From Terrabacter sp. Root85 (GTDB lineage Bacteria; Actinomycetota; Actinomycetes; Actinomycetales; Dermatophilaceae), in assembly GCF_001429185.1 (NCBI RefSeq), contig NZ_LMIW01000001.1:124968-188967 (forward strand): 64,000 nucleotides of DNA. The letters run 5' to 3'. The translations under genes were made by a program, and so were the position numbers. This document shows positions 9,918 to 18,402 of this stretch, one piece after another (position 1 is the stretch's first letter; each line of letters begins with the position of its first letter). The notes below the pieces were generated by a model. It ran no database searches. It saw only the letters and a program-made list of their open reading frames with translations, and was not told the origin of the DNA.

Positions 9918-11969
9918 TCAGCCGAGACCGCGCCGCTCGATGAGGTGCCGGATGTCGGCGTCGGCGCCCCGGAACTCGCGGTAGGACTCGAGCGGGTCGG
10001 CCGCGCCCCCGATCCCGACGACGTGCCGGCGGTAGTGGTCGCCGTTGGCGCGGGTCAGGCCGCCGTTCTCGCGGAACCACGCGACGGTGTCGGCGTCGAG
10101 CACCTCGCTCCAGATGTAGGCGTAGTACTGCGCGTCGTAGGCGTACGAGAAGGTGTGCGCGAAGTACGTCGACCGGTAGCGCGGCGGCACGAGCGGGTTC
10201 GCGAGCCCGACCGCGGCCAGGGCGGACGCCTCGAAGGCCTCGACGTCCGTGACGCGCGAGGCCTCCTCGACGTCGATGGCATGCCACGCCTGGTCGAGCA
10301 GCGCTGCAGCGAGGTACTCGCCCGTCGCGAAGCCCTCTCCGAACGTCTGCGCGGCGACGAGCCGGTCGACGAGCTCCTGCGGCAGCGGCTCCCCCGTCTC
10401 GTGGTGGACGGCATAGCTCCCGAGCACCTCGGGCCAGAGCATCCACATCTCGTTGACCTGGCTCGGGTACTCGACGAAGTCGCGGAAGACGCGGGTCCCG
10501 GCGAAGTGCGGGTAGGTGACCCGGGCGAGCAGGCCGTGGATCGCGTGCCCGAACTCGTGGAAGAACGTGCGGGTCTCGTCGTAGGTGAGCAGCGTCGGCT
10601 CACCCGGACCGGGATTGGGGACGTTGAGGTTGTTGCACACGACGGCGCTCGTCCGGCCCAGCAGGGTGTTCTGGTGGACGAGGCTGTTCATCCACGCCCC
10701 ACCCTTCTTCGTGTCGCGGGTGTGGAGGTCGAGCAGGTAGAGCCCGATGGGCGTCCCGTCGGCGTCGTGCACCTCGAAGACGCGGACGTCGGGGTGGTAG
10801 CCCTCGAGGTCGTCCCGTTCGTGGAAGGTCAGGCCGTAGAGCAGCCCGGCCGCGTGGAAGATCCCGTCGTGGAGCACCCGCTCGGCCTCGAAGTAGGGCC
10901 GCATCGCCGCGAGGTCGACGGCATGCCTCGACGCACGGACCTTCTCGGCCCAGAAGGCCCAGTCGTGCGCCTCGACCGGATGGCCCGCCTCGTCCTCGAG
11001 CAGCGCCCGCTCGGCCTCGATGTTGCGGGCAGCGGCCGGGGCGAGGCGCCCCAGCAGGTCCATGACGCGCTCGGGGGTGCGCGCCGTGGAGTCGGCGAGC
11101 GCCGCGGCGGCATGCGTGTCGTAGCCCAGGAGCCGGGCCCGCTCGGCCCGGAGCCGGACGGTCTCGAGGACGAGCGCCTTGGTGTCGTTGGCGTTGTCGC
11201 GGTTGCCGCGGGAGCCCTGCGCCTCGTGGAGCCGGCCGCGCAGGTCCCGGTCGGTGAGCGAGGCGAGGTGCGGGTGCCCGGTCGGCAGGACGAGCGTGAG
11301 CAGCCAGGCCCCCTCGTGCCCCTGCTCGGCCGCAGCCGCCGCGGCGGCCGAGATCTCGCCGGCGGTCAGCCCGTCGAGCGCCGCCACGTCGTCGACGAGG
11401 ACGGCGAGGTCGTTGGAGTCGGCCAGCAGGCGCTTCTCGAACTGGGTGCCGAGGCTCGCGAGCCGCCCGTTGAGCTCACGCAGGCGGTCCTTCGCGCTCT
11501 CGTCGAGCCCGGCCCCGGCGACGGTCATCTCGGTGAGGTGCCGCTCGACGAGCCGTCGCGACTCCGGGTCGAGGGCGGCCATCGCCACCTCGTCGTCGTG
11601 GACGGCCCGGATCCGGGCGTAGAGGCGCGGGTCGAGCCGGACCGCGTCGGCGTGCGCGGTGAGACGCGGCGCATACTCCTCCTCGATCGCCTGCACGGCG
11701 TCGGTGGCGAGGGAGCTCGACGTCCCGAAGAAGGCCAGGCTCGTCCGGCTCAGCGTCTGCCCCGAGCGCTCCAGCGCGACGAGGGTGTTCTCGAAGGTCG
11801 CGGGCGCCGGGTCGGCCGCGATCGCCTCGACCTCGGCGAGGTGCTCGGCCATGCCGCGGTCGAAGGCCTCGCGGTAGTGCTCGTCGCGGATCAGGGCGAA
11901 GGGCGGCAGCCCGTGGGGCAGCGGGCTCGGGGCGAGCAGCGGGTTGGCGGCCGGGGTCTCGTCGGGCAT
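9918..11969 (-). CDS. M3-family zinc oligopeptidase / peptidyl-dipeptidase
   Basis: 683 residues from ATG 11969. The thermolysin-like zinc motif HEFGH is at 471-475 and a downstream glutamate region fits family M3 (Dcp/oligopeptidase A, usual length about 680). No signal peptide is visible, so it should act on short peptides in the cytoplasm, removing dipeptides or cleaving oligopeptides. The C-terminal block FAHTFSYAYDAQYYAYIWSE is strongly conserved in Dcp. It lies downstream of glmM on the same strand with an 81-base gap and may be read through. Confidence 0.92.
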   Translation of the reverse strand: MPDETPAANPLLAPSPLPHGLPPFALIRDEHYREAFDRGMAEHLAEVEAIAADPAPATFENTLVALERSGQTLSRTSLAFFGTSSSLATDAVQAIEEEYAPRLTAHADAVRLDPRLYARIRAVHDDEVAMAALDPESRRLVERHLTEMTVAGAGLDESAKDRLRELNGRLASLGTQFEKRLLADSNDLAVLVDDVAALDGLTAGEISAAAAAAAEQGHEGAWLLTLVLPTGHPHLASLTDRDLRGRLHEAQGSRGNRDNANDTKALVLETVRLRAERARLLGYDTHAAAALADSTARTPERVMDLLGRLAPAAARNIEAERALLEDEAGHPVEAHDWAFWAEKVRASRHAVDLAAMRPYFEAERVLHDGIFHAAGLLYGLTFHERDDLEGYHPDVRVFEVHDADGTPIGLYLLDLHTRDTKKGGAWMNSLVHQNTLLGRTSAVVCNNLNVPNPGPGEPTLLTYDETRTFFHEFGHAIHGLLARVTYPHFAGTRVFRDFVEYPSQVNEMWMLWPEVLGSYAVHHETGEPLPQELVDRLVAAQTFGEGFATGEYLAAALLDQAWHAIDVEEASRVTDVEAFEASALAAVGLANPLVPPRYRSTYFAHTFSYAYDAQYYAYIWSEVLDADTVAWFRENGGLTRANGDHYRRHVVGIGGAADPLESYREFRGADADIRHLIERRGLG

Positions 11970-12050
11970 GGCCTGAACCCTACGCAGCAGCGGCCCCGCT
12001 CTCGACCCGGTTTCGACCGGAAACCCGAGGGCGTATGCCGTCCGGCGGGC

Positions 12051-13397
12051 TCAGAGCGACAGCTCGGCCCGGACGACCCCGACGAGGCGGTCGGCGAGCG
12101 TGCGGGCCTGGTCGCCGTCGGCGGCCTCGACCATGACGCGGACGACCGGCTCGGTGCCGGACTTGCGCAGCAGGACCCGACCGCTCTCCCCCAGCTCTCC
12201 CTCGGCCGCACGCACGGCGTCGGCGACGGCCGTGTTGGCCTCGAGGGCCGACTTGTCGACGTCCTTGACGTTGACGAGCACCTGCGGGAAGTGGGTCATG
12301 ATGCCGGCGAGGTCGGCGAGCGTCCGGCCGGTCGCAGCGACCCGTGAGGCGAGCATGAGCCCGGTGAGGGTGCCGTCGCCTGTCGTGCCGTGGTCGAGCA
12401 TGACGACGTGGCCGGACTGCTCGCCGCCGAGCGCGTAGCCGCCGGACTTCATCCCCTCGAGGACGTAGCGGTCGCCGACAGCGGTCTGCAGCACCTTGAT
12501 GCCGGCGCCGCCGAGAGCCTGGATCATGCCGAGGTTGGACATGACGGTCGCGACGAGCGTGTCGCCGCGCAGCACGCCCTGCTCCTTCATGGCGAGCGCG
12601 AGGATCGCCATGATCTGGTCGCCGTCCACCTCGTGGCCGGCGGCGTCGACGGCGAGGCAGCGGTCGGCGTCGCCGTCGAGGGCGATGCCGAAGTCGGCGC
12701 CGACCGAGACGACGGTCTCCTTGAGGTGCTCGAGGTGCGTGGAGCCGTAGCCGTCGTTGATGTTGAGCCCGTCGGGTTCGCCGCCGATGACGGTCACCTG
12801 CGCGCCGGCCTCGCGGAAGGCGCGCGGGGCGACCTCCGACGCAGCCCCGTGCGCGGCGTCGACGACGACGTGCAGGCCCTCGAGCCGGTGCGGCAGCACC
12901 GAGAGCAGGTGCGCGACGTAGCGGTCCGCGCCGTCGAGCAGGGGCGTGATGCGGCCGACGTCACCGCCCGTGGGACGCTGCCACTCGTCGCGCAGCCGGG
13001 CCTCGATGCGGTCCTCGAGGTCGTCGGCGAGCTTGTGCCCGCCCCGGGCGAAGAACTTGATGCCGTTGTCGGGCATCGGGTTGTGCGACGCCGAGAGCAT
13101 GGCACCGAGGTCGGCGTCCTGCTCGCCCACGAGGTAGGCGATCGCCGGCGTGGGCAGCACGCCCGCGTCGCGCACGTCGATGCCCGCCGAGGCGAGGCCT
13201 GCCACCGTGGCGGCCGCGAGGAACTCGCCGGACGCCCGGGGGTCGCGGCCGACGACGGCGACGGGGCGGTGACCGTTGAAGGCGCCCACCTCGCCGAGGA
13301 CGTGCGCCGCGGCGACGGAGAGGTCGAGCGCGAGCTCGGCGGTGATGTCCTTGTTCGCCACACCACGGACGCCGTCCGTGCCGAAGAGTCGAGCCAC
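12051..13397 (-). CDS. glmM: Phosphoglucosamine mutase
   Basis: 448 residues from GTG 13397, with GAAGG upstream. The open frame extends 39 codons further but lacks family similarity there. It converts glucosamine-6-phosphate to glucosamine-1-phosphate for UDP-GlcNAc and peptidoglycan synthesis. The start [12 protein letters not shown] is diagnostic. The phosphoserine loop is LSASHNP with S104, the metal loop is DGDADR, and RKSGTEP near the C-terminus binds phosphate. In relatives glmM follows rpsI directly; here a plus-strand secreted-protein gene lies between them, so glmM needs its own promoter in 13398-13655. Confidence 0.95.
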   Translation of the reverse strand: MARLFGTDGVRGVANKDITAELALDLSVAAAHVLGEVGAFNGHRPVAVVGRDPRASGEFLAAATVAGLASAGIDVRDAGVLPTPAIAYLVGEQDADLGAMLSASHNPMPDNGIKFFARGGHKLADDLEDRIEARLRDEWQRPTGGDVGRITPLLDGADRYVAHLLSVLPHRLEGLHVVVDAAHGAASEVAPRAFREAGAQVTVIGGEPDGLNINDGYGSTHLEHLKETVVSVGADFGIALDGDADRCLAVDAAGHEVDGDQIMAILALAMKEQGVLRGDTLVATVMSNLGMIQALGGAGIKVLQTAVGDRYVLEGMKSGGYALGGEQSGHVVMLDHGTTGDGTLTGLMLASRVAATGRTLADLAGIMTHFPQVLVNVKDVDKSALEANTAVADAVRAAEGELGESGRVLLRKSGTEPVVRVMVEAADGDQARTLADRLVGVVRAELSL

Positions 13398-13655
13398 GCT
13401 TGTGTGCCTTCCCGATGGGTCCGACCCACTGGGCCGGCTGATGTGCTCGCACGACGATACCGCCCCCACGGCATACGGCCATCCGGCGGAGCCCGAAACG
13501 GTCACAACGGACATACCCGCTCTGATCGTGCCGGAAAGTGGCAGGGAACTGGCAGGTGGCTCCCATCCACTTCACAGACGCACCCCGCGACGATGTGGCC
13601 ATCCCGGGGCCCGACACCCGCGGGCCTTCCCGGGTCCTTCCCAGAGAGGCACTCG

Positions 13656-14822
13656 ATGAGCACTCGACGTTCACGGCGACTGGTCGCCGCCACCGCCACC
13701 GCCGCCACCGTCCTCAGCGTGGCGACGGCGCTCGGCGCGTCCGCCGCGGCACCGAGCACGTCCGCGCCCGCTGCCGGCGCGTCCGGCGCAGGGGTGACCA
13801 ACCCGTACTCTCCGGCCTACGGCCACCCCTACCGCCACGGCGCGGTGCCGACCCGCGAGCTCAACACCCAGATGCACCGGTGGGAGGCCCAGACCAAAGG
13901 GGCGCGGCCCACACAGGCCAAGACGCTCTCCTACGGCGGCGGCGTCGACGGGATCGGCGTCACGAGCGGCGGCGCCGAGAAGGTCTACCTCGTGTTCTAC
14001 GGCAGCCAGTGGGGCAGCCAGGGCACCGACGCCGGCGGCAACCTGACCTTCACCGGCGACCCGAAGTCAGGGGCCCCGGTCGTCCAGAAGCTCTTCAAGG
14101 GCCTGGGGACGGGCGGCGAGGCCTGGTCGGGCGTCATGACGCAGTACTGCGACGGTCCGCTCGTGGCCAAGGGCGCGACCTCCTGCCCGTCGAGCGCTGC
14201 GCACGTGCGCTACCCGGCCGGTGGGGCCCTCGCCGGCGTGTGGTTCGACCCGTCGGTCGCGGCGCCCGCGAACGCCACGGCCAAGCAGCTCGGCGACGAA
14301 GCCGTCCGCGCCGCAGGGCATTTCGGCAACACCACCGCCGCCAGCAACCGCGACGCGCAGTACGTCGTCCTCTCCCCGACCGGCACGCACCCGGACGGCT
14401 TCAACACCTCGTCCGGGCAGTTCTGCGCCTGGCACGACTACAACGGTGACCCCTACGTCGGGTCGACCAGCCCGTACGGCGACATCGCCTTCACGAACAT
14501 GCCCTACGTCATGGACATGGGCACGAGCTGCGGGCAGAACTTCGTCAACACCGGCGTCGCGGGCACCGACGACGGCTACTCCATGGTCGAGGGCCACGAG
14601 TACGCCGAGACGATCACCGACCAGAACCCGGCCGGCGGATGGACGAACACGACGTCGCGCACCTACTCCGGTCAGGAGAACGCCGACGAGTGCGCGTGGA
14701 TCGCACCGGGCAGCGCGGGCGGCGCGGGCAACGTCTCGACGACGTCCGGCAGCTTCGCGATGCAGGCCACGTGGTCCAACGACACCAACCGGTGCGACCT
14801 CAGCCACGCCACGGTGGGCTGA
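13656..14822 (+). CDS. Secreted protein with HExxE motif, EXORDIUM/PHI-1-like (putative)
   Basis: 388 residues from ATG 13656, with AGAGAGG 6-7 bases upstream. An arginine-rich start and Ala-rich hydrophobic segment form a signal peptide (about 1-32). A YLVFYGSQWG strand region follows. The most conserved-looking part is GHEYAETITDQNP, with H314, E315 and E318, followed by ENADEC with E341 and E345. The layout H-E-x-x-E, then NPxxxxW, then E-x-A-D-x-C recalls the plant PHI-1/EXORDIUM family, where the order is HELAE, then EIADLC. A metal site or protease function is inference only. It is inserted between rpsI and glmM on the opposite strand. Confidence 0.6.
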   Translation: MSTRRSRRLVAATATAATVLSVATALGASAAAPSTSAPAAGASGAGVTNPYSPAYGHPYRHGAVPTRELNTQMHRWEAQTKGARPTQAKTLSYGGGVDGIGVTSGGAEKVYLVFYGSQWGSQGTDAGGNLTFTGDPKSGAPVVQKLFKGLGTGGEAWSGVMTQYCDGPLVAKGATSCPSSAAHVRYPAGGALAGVWFDPSVAAPANATAKQLGDEAVRAAGHFGNTTAASNRDAQYVVLSPTGTHPDGFNTSSGQFCAWHDYNGDPYVGSTSPYGDIAFTNMPYVMDMGTSCGQNFVNTGVAGTDDGYSMVEGHEYAETITDQNPAGGWTNTTSRTYSGQENADECAWIAPGSAGGAGNVSTTSGSFAMQATWSNDTNRCDLSHATVG

Positions 14823-14864
14823 CGCGTCACCGACCCGGCCCGGCGGCATACGCCCTCGGGAACG

Positions 14865-14899
14865 ACGAAGGCCCCCGAGCAGTGCTCGGGGGCCTTCGT
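14865..14899. terminator. Bidirectional terminator
   Basis: A 16-bp perfect stem (14865-14880/14884-14899) with a 3-nt loop lies between the convergent secreted-protein gene and rpsI. It serves the plus-strand gene; minus-strand transcripts from rpsI also meet it after the 47-bp duplication. Confidence 0.8.
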
Positions 14900-14921
14900 G
14901 CAACCAGCTGAGGCAGCCGAC

Positions 14922-15022
14922 TCAGCGCGACTGGAGCCAAGCGGTGATGCTCGGCGCCAGCCGAAGCATCAGCGCGACTGGAGCCAAGCGGTGATGCTCG
15001 GCGCCAGCCGAAGCATCAGCGC
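14922..15022. repeat. 47-bp tandem duplication just after rpsI
   Basis: Two identical 47-bp copies (14922-14968 and 14969-15015) are followed by a partial third (15016-15022) that is the end of rpsI itself, beginning with its stop codon. Each copy contains an imperfect hairpin, TGCTCGGC-GCCA-GCCGAAGCA with one bulge. The rpsI 3' end has therefore been duplicated into the trailer, giving two hairpins in a row before the main terminator. Confidence 0.85.
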
Positions 15023-15519
15023 TTGGAGTACTGGGGAGCCTTGCGGGCCTTCTTGAGACCGGCCTTCTTGCGCTCCGGGACGCGGGGGTCACGGGTGAGG
15101 AAGCCGGCCTTCTTGAGGGCGGGACGGTTGAGCTCCTCGTCGATGCCGTTCAGCGAGCGGGCGACGCCGAGGCGGACCGCGCCGGCCTGGCCGGAGGGGC
15201 CACCGCCGTGCACGCGGACGAGCACGTCGTAGGAGCCGTCGAGCTCGAGGAGCGTCAGGGGCTCCTTGACGATCTGCTGGTGCACCTTGTTGGGGAAGTA
15301 GGCGTCGAGGGTGCGGCCGTTGATCTTCCACTCGCCGGTGCCGGGGACGATGCGCACGCGGGCGATGGCCTGCTTGCGGCGACCGGTCGCAGCGCCGGGG
15401 GTCGAGACCTCACGGGCGCGCTTCGGCTCGCCGGCGACGGAGCCGTCGGACTCCGAGGTGTACTCGGTCAGCTCGGGCTCGTCGGTGTCGAGGACTTCCT
15501 CGTTCACGATGTCAGTCAC
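15016..15519 (-). CDS. rpsI: Ribosomal protein S9
   Basis: 167 residues from GTG 15519. Small-subunit protein whose C-terminal tail (ending in PQYSKR) reaches the P-site tRNA. The S9 core begins at [15 protein letters not shown] (about residue 47) and is preceded by an acidic, Ser/Glu-rich extension of about 45 residues seen in many actinobacterial S9 proteins. It follows rplM with 34 bases between genes, the usual pairing. The trailer carries a 47-bp tandem duplication. Confidence 0.97.
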   Translation of the reverse strand: MTDIVNEEVLDTDEPELTEYTSESDGSVAGEPKRAREVSTPGAATGRRKQAIARVRIVPGTGEWKINGRTLDAYFPNKVHQQIVKEPLTLLELDGSYDVLVRVHGGGPSGQAGAVRLGVARSLNGIDEELNRPALKKAGFLTRDPRVPERKKAGLKKARKAPQYSKR

Positions 15520-15553
15520 GTGTCTTGTCGCTTTCTACGCAGCAGCCGGGGGC

Positions 15554-15997
15554 TTACTGCGCAACCTGGGTGATCTCGAAGGGGACGGGCTGCTGGGCCG
15601 CGTGCGGGTGCTCGGCACCGCGGTAGACCTTGAGCTTGGAGAGCTGCTGGCGGGCCAGCGAGTTCTTCGGGAGCATGCCGCGGATGGCCTTCTCGACGGC
15701 CTTCTCGGGGCTCTTGGCGAGCAGCTCGGTGTAGGAGGTCGACCGCAGGCCGCCCGGGAAGCCCGAGTGGCGGTAGGCCTTCTTCTGCTCGAGCTTGGCG
15801 CCGGTCAGGGCAACCTTGTCGGCGTTGATGATGATGACGAAGTCACCGGTGTCGACGTGCGGTGCGAACTGCGGCTTGTGCTTGCCCCGGAGCAGGACAG
15901 CGGCCTGGCTCGCGAGACGGCCGAGCACGACGTCGGTCGCGTCGATGACGTGCCACGTGCGAGTGACCTCGCCGGGCTTCGGGGTGTACGTGCGCAA
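15554..15997 (-). CDS. rplM: Ribosomal protein L13
   Basis: 147 residues, the normal actinobacterial length, if translation starts at TTG 15997, with GAAGG about 9 bases upstream. No ATG or GTG fits the conserved N-terminus ([10 protein letters not shown]). L13 is an early-assembling large-subunit protein. Motifs include [10 protein letters not shown] and [11 protein letters not shown]. It opens the rplM-rpsI operon behind a well-formed promoter at 16125-16153. Confidence 0.95.
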   Translation of the reverse strand: MRTYTPKPGEVTRTWHVIDATDVVLGRLASQAAVLLRGKHKPQFAPHVDTGDFVIIINADKVALTGAKLEQKKAYRHSGFPGGLRSTSYTELLAKSPEKAVEKAIRGMLPKNSLARQQLSKLKVYRGAEHPHAAQQPVPFEITQVAQ

Positions 15998-16124
15998 TGG
16001 AGTCTGCCTTCGCTTCTGAAAATGGTGGAGCAGTGAATGCCGCTGGGCTCGGTCCGCGTCGCCCGTCTCGTCCACGAGGTGGGGATGACGGGTTCGCCTG
16101 ACGGCCCGGTGCACAACTTCATCC

Positions 16125-16153
16125 ATGTTACGGGGTCGCGTGCCTGCGCCCAA
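16125..16153 (-). promoter_or_regulatory. rplM promoter
   Basis: On the minus strand, -35 TTGGGC (16153-16148) and -10 TAACAT (16130-16125) are separated by 17 bp. Predicted transcription start is near 16118, giving a leader of about 120 bases before the TTG start of rplM. A GTGCAC sequence (16109-16114) lies in the first transcribed bases and resembles the repeats in front of the divergent ArsR gene. Confidence 0.6.
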
Positions 16154-16213
16154 ATCACGGGCACGGACACCGAAAACAGGGCCTGACCTGCACGGATGGC
16201 AGATCGAGACCTC

Positions 16214-16271
16214 CGTGCATAGATCTTGTGCACATGAAGTGTGCAGAGGTATTGTGCACACTATGGCTGCA
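16214..16271. promoter_or_regulatory. Five 13-bp-phased TGCA repeats over a leaderless promoter
   Basis: TGCA occurs at 16216, 16229, 16242, 16255 and 16268, exactly 13 bp apart; three copies read TGTGCA and a fourth CGTGCA. The array overlaps a promoter with -35 TTGTGC (16226-16231), an 18-bp spacer and -10 TATTGT (16250-16255). That places the transcription start at about the ATG (16263), so the mRNA would be leaderless. Autorepression by the ArsR-type product is the simplest interpretation. Confidence 0.65.
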
Positions 16272-16904
16272 CAGGATCCCTCGAACCCCTCCCCGACCGC
16301 GTCGTCCGGGCCCTCGGAGGACGAGAACGTCTGGCTCACGCCGGAGAGCGTGCGCGTCCTCGCCCATCCGCTGCGGTCACGCCTGCTCGGGGCGCTGCGC
16401 CGAGGCGGCCCGTCGACCGCGACCGATCTCGCCACGCTCCTCGGCACCAACTCCGGCGCCACGAGCTACCACCTGCGCAAGCTCGAGTCGGTCGGGCTCG
16501 TCCACGACACCGAGGAGGGCGAGGGCAAGCGCCGGCTGTGGCGCGCGAGCTCCGAGTACCACTCCTGGCACCCGAGCGACTTCGAGGGTGACGAGGACTC
16601 CGAGACCGCCCTCAACTGGCTCACGCGCGACTACGCCCGCCACTTCAGCGAGCAGTACGACAAGTGGCTCGACGTCTCGACGACGTGGCCCACCGCGTGG
16701 CAGGACGCTTGCGGCTCGAGCGACGCGGCCGTGCTCGTCACCGCCGAGTCCCTCGAGGCGATGCGGGAGGAGATGTGGGACCTCATCGAGCGCTACCGCC
16801 GCGTCGGACAGGGCAACCCGCAGGCGCGGCGGATCGCCGTCTACGCCTTCGCCTACCCGCTCGACCTCGACCGACCCCCGACGACGACGACGACGAAGGA
16901 CTGA
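16263..16904 (+). CDS. ArsR/HTH_20-type winged-helix transcription regulator
   Basis: 213 residues from ATG 16263, which sits at the predicted transcription start. A winged helix-turn-helix at about 25-100 ([20 protein letters not shown], then [17 protein letters not shown]) matches the ArsR-like HTH_20 group. No cysteine metal site is evident. The C-terminal half is helical and of unknown ligand. It is followed after 5 bases by an MFS transporter gene, suggesting the regulator controls the exporter and itself through the 13-bp repeats. Divergent rplM starts 266 bases away. Confidence 0.85.
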   Translation: MAAQDPSNPSPTASSGPSEDENVWLTPESVRVLAHPLRSRLLGALRRGGPSTATDLATLLGTNSGATSYHLRKLESVGLVHDTEEGEGKRRLWRASSEYHSWHPSDFEGDEDSETALNWLTRDYARHFSEQYDKWLDVSTTWPTAWQDACGSSDAAVLVTAESLEAMREEMWDLIERYRRVGQGNPQARRIAVYAFAYPLDLDRPPTTTTTKD

Positions 16905-16909
16905 GCCCG

Positions 16910-18223
16910 ATGAGCCCACGGGACACCCTGCTCTCCCCCACTGCGGCCCGCCGCGTCTTCCTCGCCCTGAGCTTCACCCGGTGGTTCCCCGTCGGCCTCG
17001 TCGTCGGCCTACTCACCCTGTGGCAGCTGGAGCGAGGCCTCACCGTGGCGCAGGCGATGACCATCTCGTCCGCCGCCGGGCTGACGATCTTCGCGCTCGA
17101 GCTGCCGACGAGCGGCTTCGCGGACGCCTTCGGCCGCCGGCCGGTCTTCATCGTCTCGGCCGTCGTCAACGTCCTCGCGAGCAGCATCCTGCTCGTGGCG
17201 CACTCCTTCTGGGCCTTCTTCGCGGCCGCCGTGCTCAGCGGCATCTTCCGCGCCCTCGACTCCGGCCCCCTCGAGGCGTGGTTCGTCGACACGGTGCACG
17301 CCACGACTCCCGGCGCCGACGTCGACGGTGCCCTCGCGGCCCAGGGCACCGTGCTCGGCGGGGCGATCGCCTCTGGGGCCCTCCTCTCCGGCGGCCTCGT
17401 CTGGTGGCACCCGTTCGCGGGTGCGTCGGCGCTCGTCCTACCCGTCGCCATTTTCGTCGCCCTCAACGTCGTGCACCTCGTCGCCGTCCTCGTCCTCCTG
17501 CGCGAGCCGCGCGGCGCCGAGCACCTCGACGCCTCGGGTGCCCGCCGCGCCCTCGCCTCCGCGAAGGAGGCTCCCGCCGTCGTGCGCGACGGCCTGGGCC
17601 TGCTGCGGAGCAACCGCGCGCTGCGCGGCATCGTCTGCGTCGAGGTGTTCTGGTCGGTGGCGATGATCGTCTTCGAGACCTTCCAGCCGATCCGTCTCGC
17701 CGAGCTCGTCGGTGGCGAGGAGCGCGCCGGCGCGATCATGGGCCCGGTGGCCGCCGCAGGATGGGCCGTCTTCGCCCTCGGCGCGGCCCTCTCGGGATGG
17801 TCGAGCCGCCGCATCGGCGTCACCCGCACCGCGATCGCCGCCCGCGTGCTCAACGGCCTCGGCGCGGTCGTCATGGGACTCGTCGCGGGGCCTGCGGCGC
17901 TCATCGCCGCCTACGGCGTCACGTACCTGCTGCACGGCGCGGCCGGTCCGGCCCACTCCGCGCTGCTCCACCGCGAGGCCCAGGCCCGCAACCGCGCCAC
18001 GGTCCTGTCGATGAACTCCATGGTCGCCTCCGTGGCCTTCGGCATCGCGGCCCCGCTCCTGGGCCTGCTCGCCGAGCGCACCTCGACACAGGTGGCCATG
18101 GTGACCGCAGGAGCCGTCAGCATCCTCGGCGCCTGGTTCTACCGGCACGCCCTGCACGCCGAGAAGGCCCGCGCGGCCGAGGGCGTCACGACCGGGCCTG
18201 CGCTCCACCCCGCCGTCGACTGA
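16910..18223 (+). CDS. MFS transporter (probable exporter)
   Basis: 437 residues from ATG 16910, with AAGGA 9 bases upstream. About twelve membrane helices; the loop GFADAFGRRPVFIVSA after helix 2 is the MFS motif A. Co-transcribed with the ArsR-like regulator. Family resemblance is to small-molecule or drug exporters; the substrate cannot be told from sequence. Its 3' side carries a long hairpin and a block of short repeats. Confidence 0.85.
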   Translation: MSPRDTLLSPTAARRVFLALSFTRWFPVGLVVGLLTLWQLERGLTVAQAMTISSAAGLTIFALELPTSGFADAFGRRPVFIVSAVVNVLASSILLVAHSFWAFFAAAVLSGIFRALDSGPLEAWFVDTVHATTPGADVDGALAAQGTVLGGAIASGALLSGGLVWWHPFAGASALVLPVAIFVALNVVHLVAVLVLLREPRGAEHLDASGARRALASAKEAPAVVRDGLGLLRSNRALRGIVCVEVFWSVAMIVFETFQPIRLAELVGGEERAGAIMGPVAAAGWAVFALGAALSGWSSRRIGVTRTAIAARVLNGLGAVVMGLVAGPAALIAAYGVTYLLHGAAGPAHSALLHREAQARNRATVLSMNSMVASVAFGIAAPLLGLLAERTSTQVAMVTAGAVSILGAWFYRHALHAEKARAAEGVTTGPALHPAVD

Positions 18224-18241
18224 GCCGCCCTCAACCCCCAC

Positions 18242-18298
18242 ACGAGTGGCCCCGCCGCCACACCCGCCTCCAGGGCCTGTGACGGCGGGGTCACTCGT
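18242..18298. terminator. Long-loop hairpin after MFS gene
   Basis: A 16-bp stem (18242-18257/18283-18298) with one G-T pair and a 25-nt loop lies just after the MFS stop. The arm sequence CGAGTGGCCCCG is related to the direct repeats that follow, so this may be a repeat-derived terminator between convergent genes. Confidence 0.5.
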
Positions 18299-18318
18299 CG
18301 ATCGCGGGCGTGCGCCCG

Positions 18319-18389
18319 GTGGGACGGGGCCACTCGACGGAAGGGGTGGGACGGGGCGCTCACTCGAGTGGGACGGGGCGCTCACTCGA
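18319..18389. repeat. Intergenic 22-bp direct repeats
   Basis: Two adjacent identical 22-bp copies of GTGGGACGGGGCGCTCACTC plus GA (18346-18367 and 18368-18389), and a degenerate copy at 18319-18337. The reverse complement, CGAGTGGCCCCG, also occurs in the arm of the hairpin at 18242. No gene is visible in the 179 bases between the MFS gene and the aldo-keto reductase. Confidence 0.8.
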
Positions 18390-18402
18390 CGTGAAGCGGG
18401 GG

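Noticed and set aside
8736-12347. 1203-codon open frame on the plus strand opposite the LtrA-like, M3 peptidase and glmM genes
   Set aside because: It spans three unrelated minus-strand genes with clear catalytic motifs; its translation is low-complexity.
16214-16271. Iterons of a replication origin
   Set aside because: The repeats exactly overlap a promoter and start codon of a regulator, with no DnaA boxes, Rep gene or AT-rich unwinding region.
18319-18389. CRISPR-like repeats
   Set aside because: The 22-bp copies abut without spacers and a third copy is degenerate.
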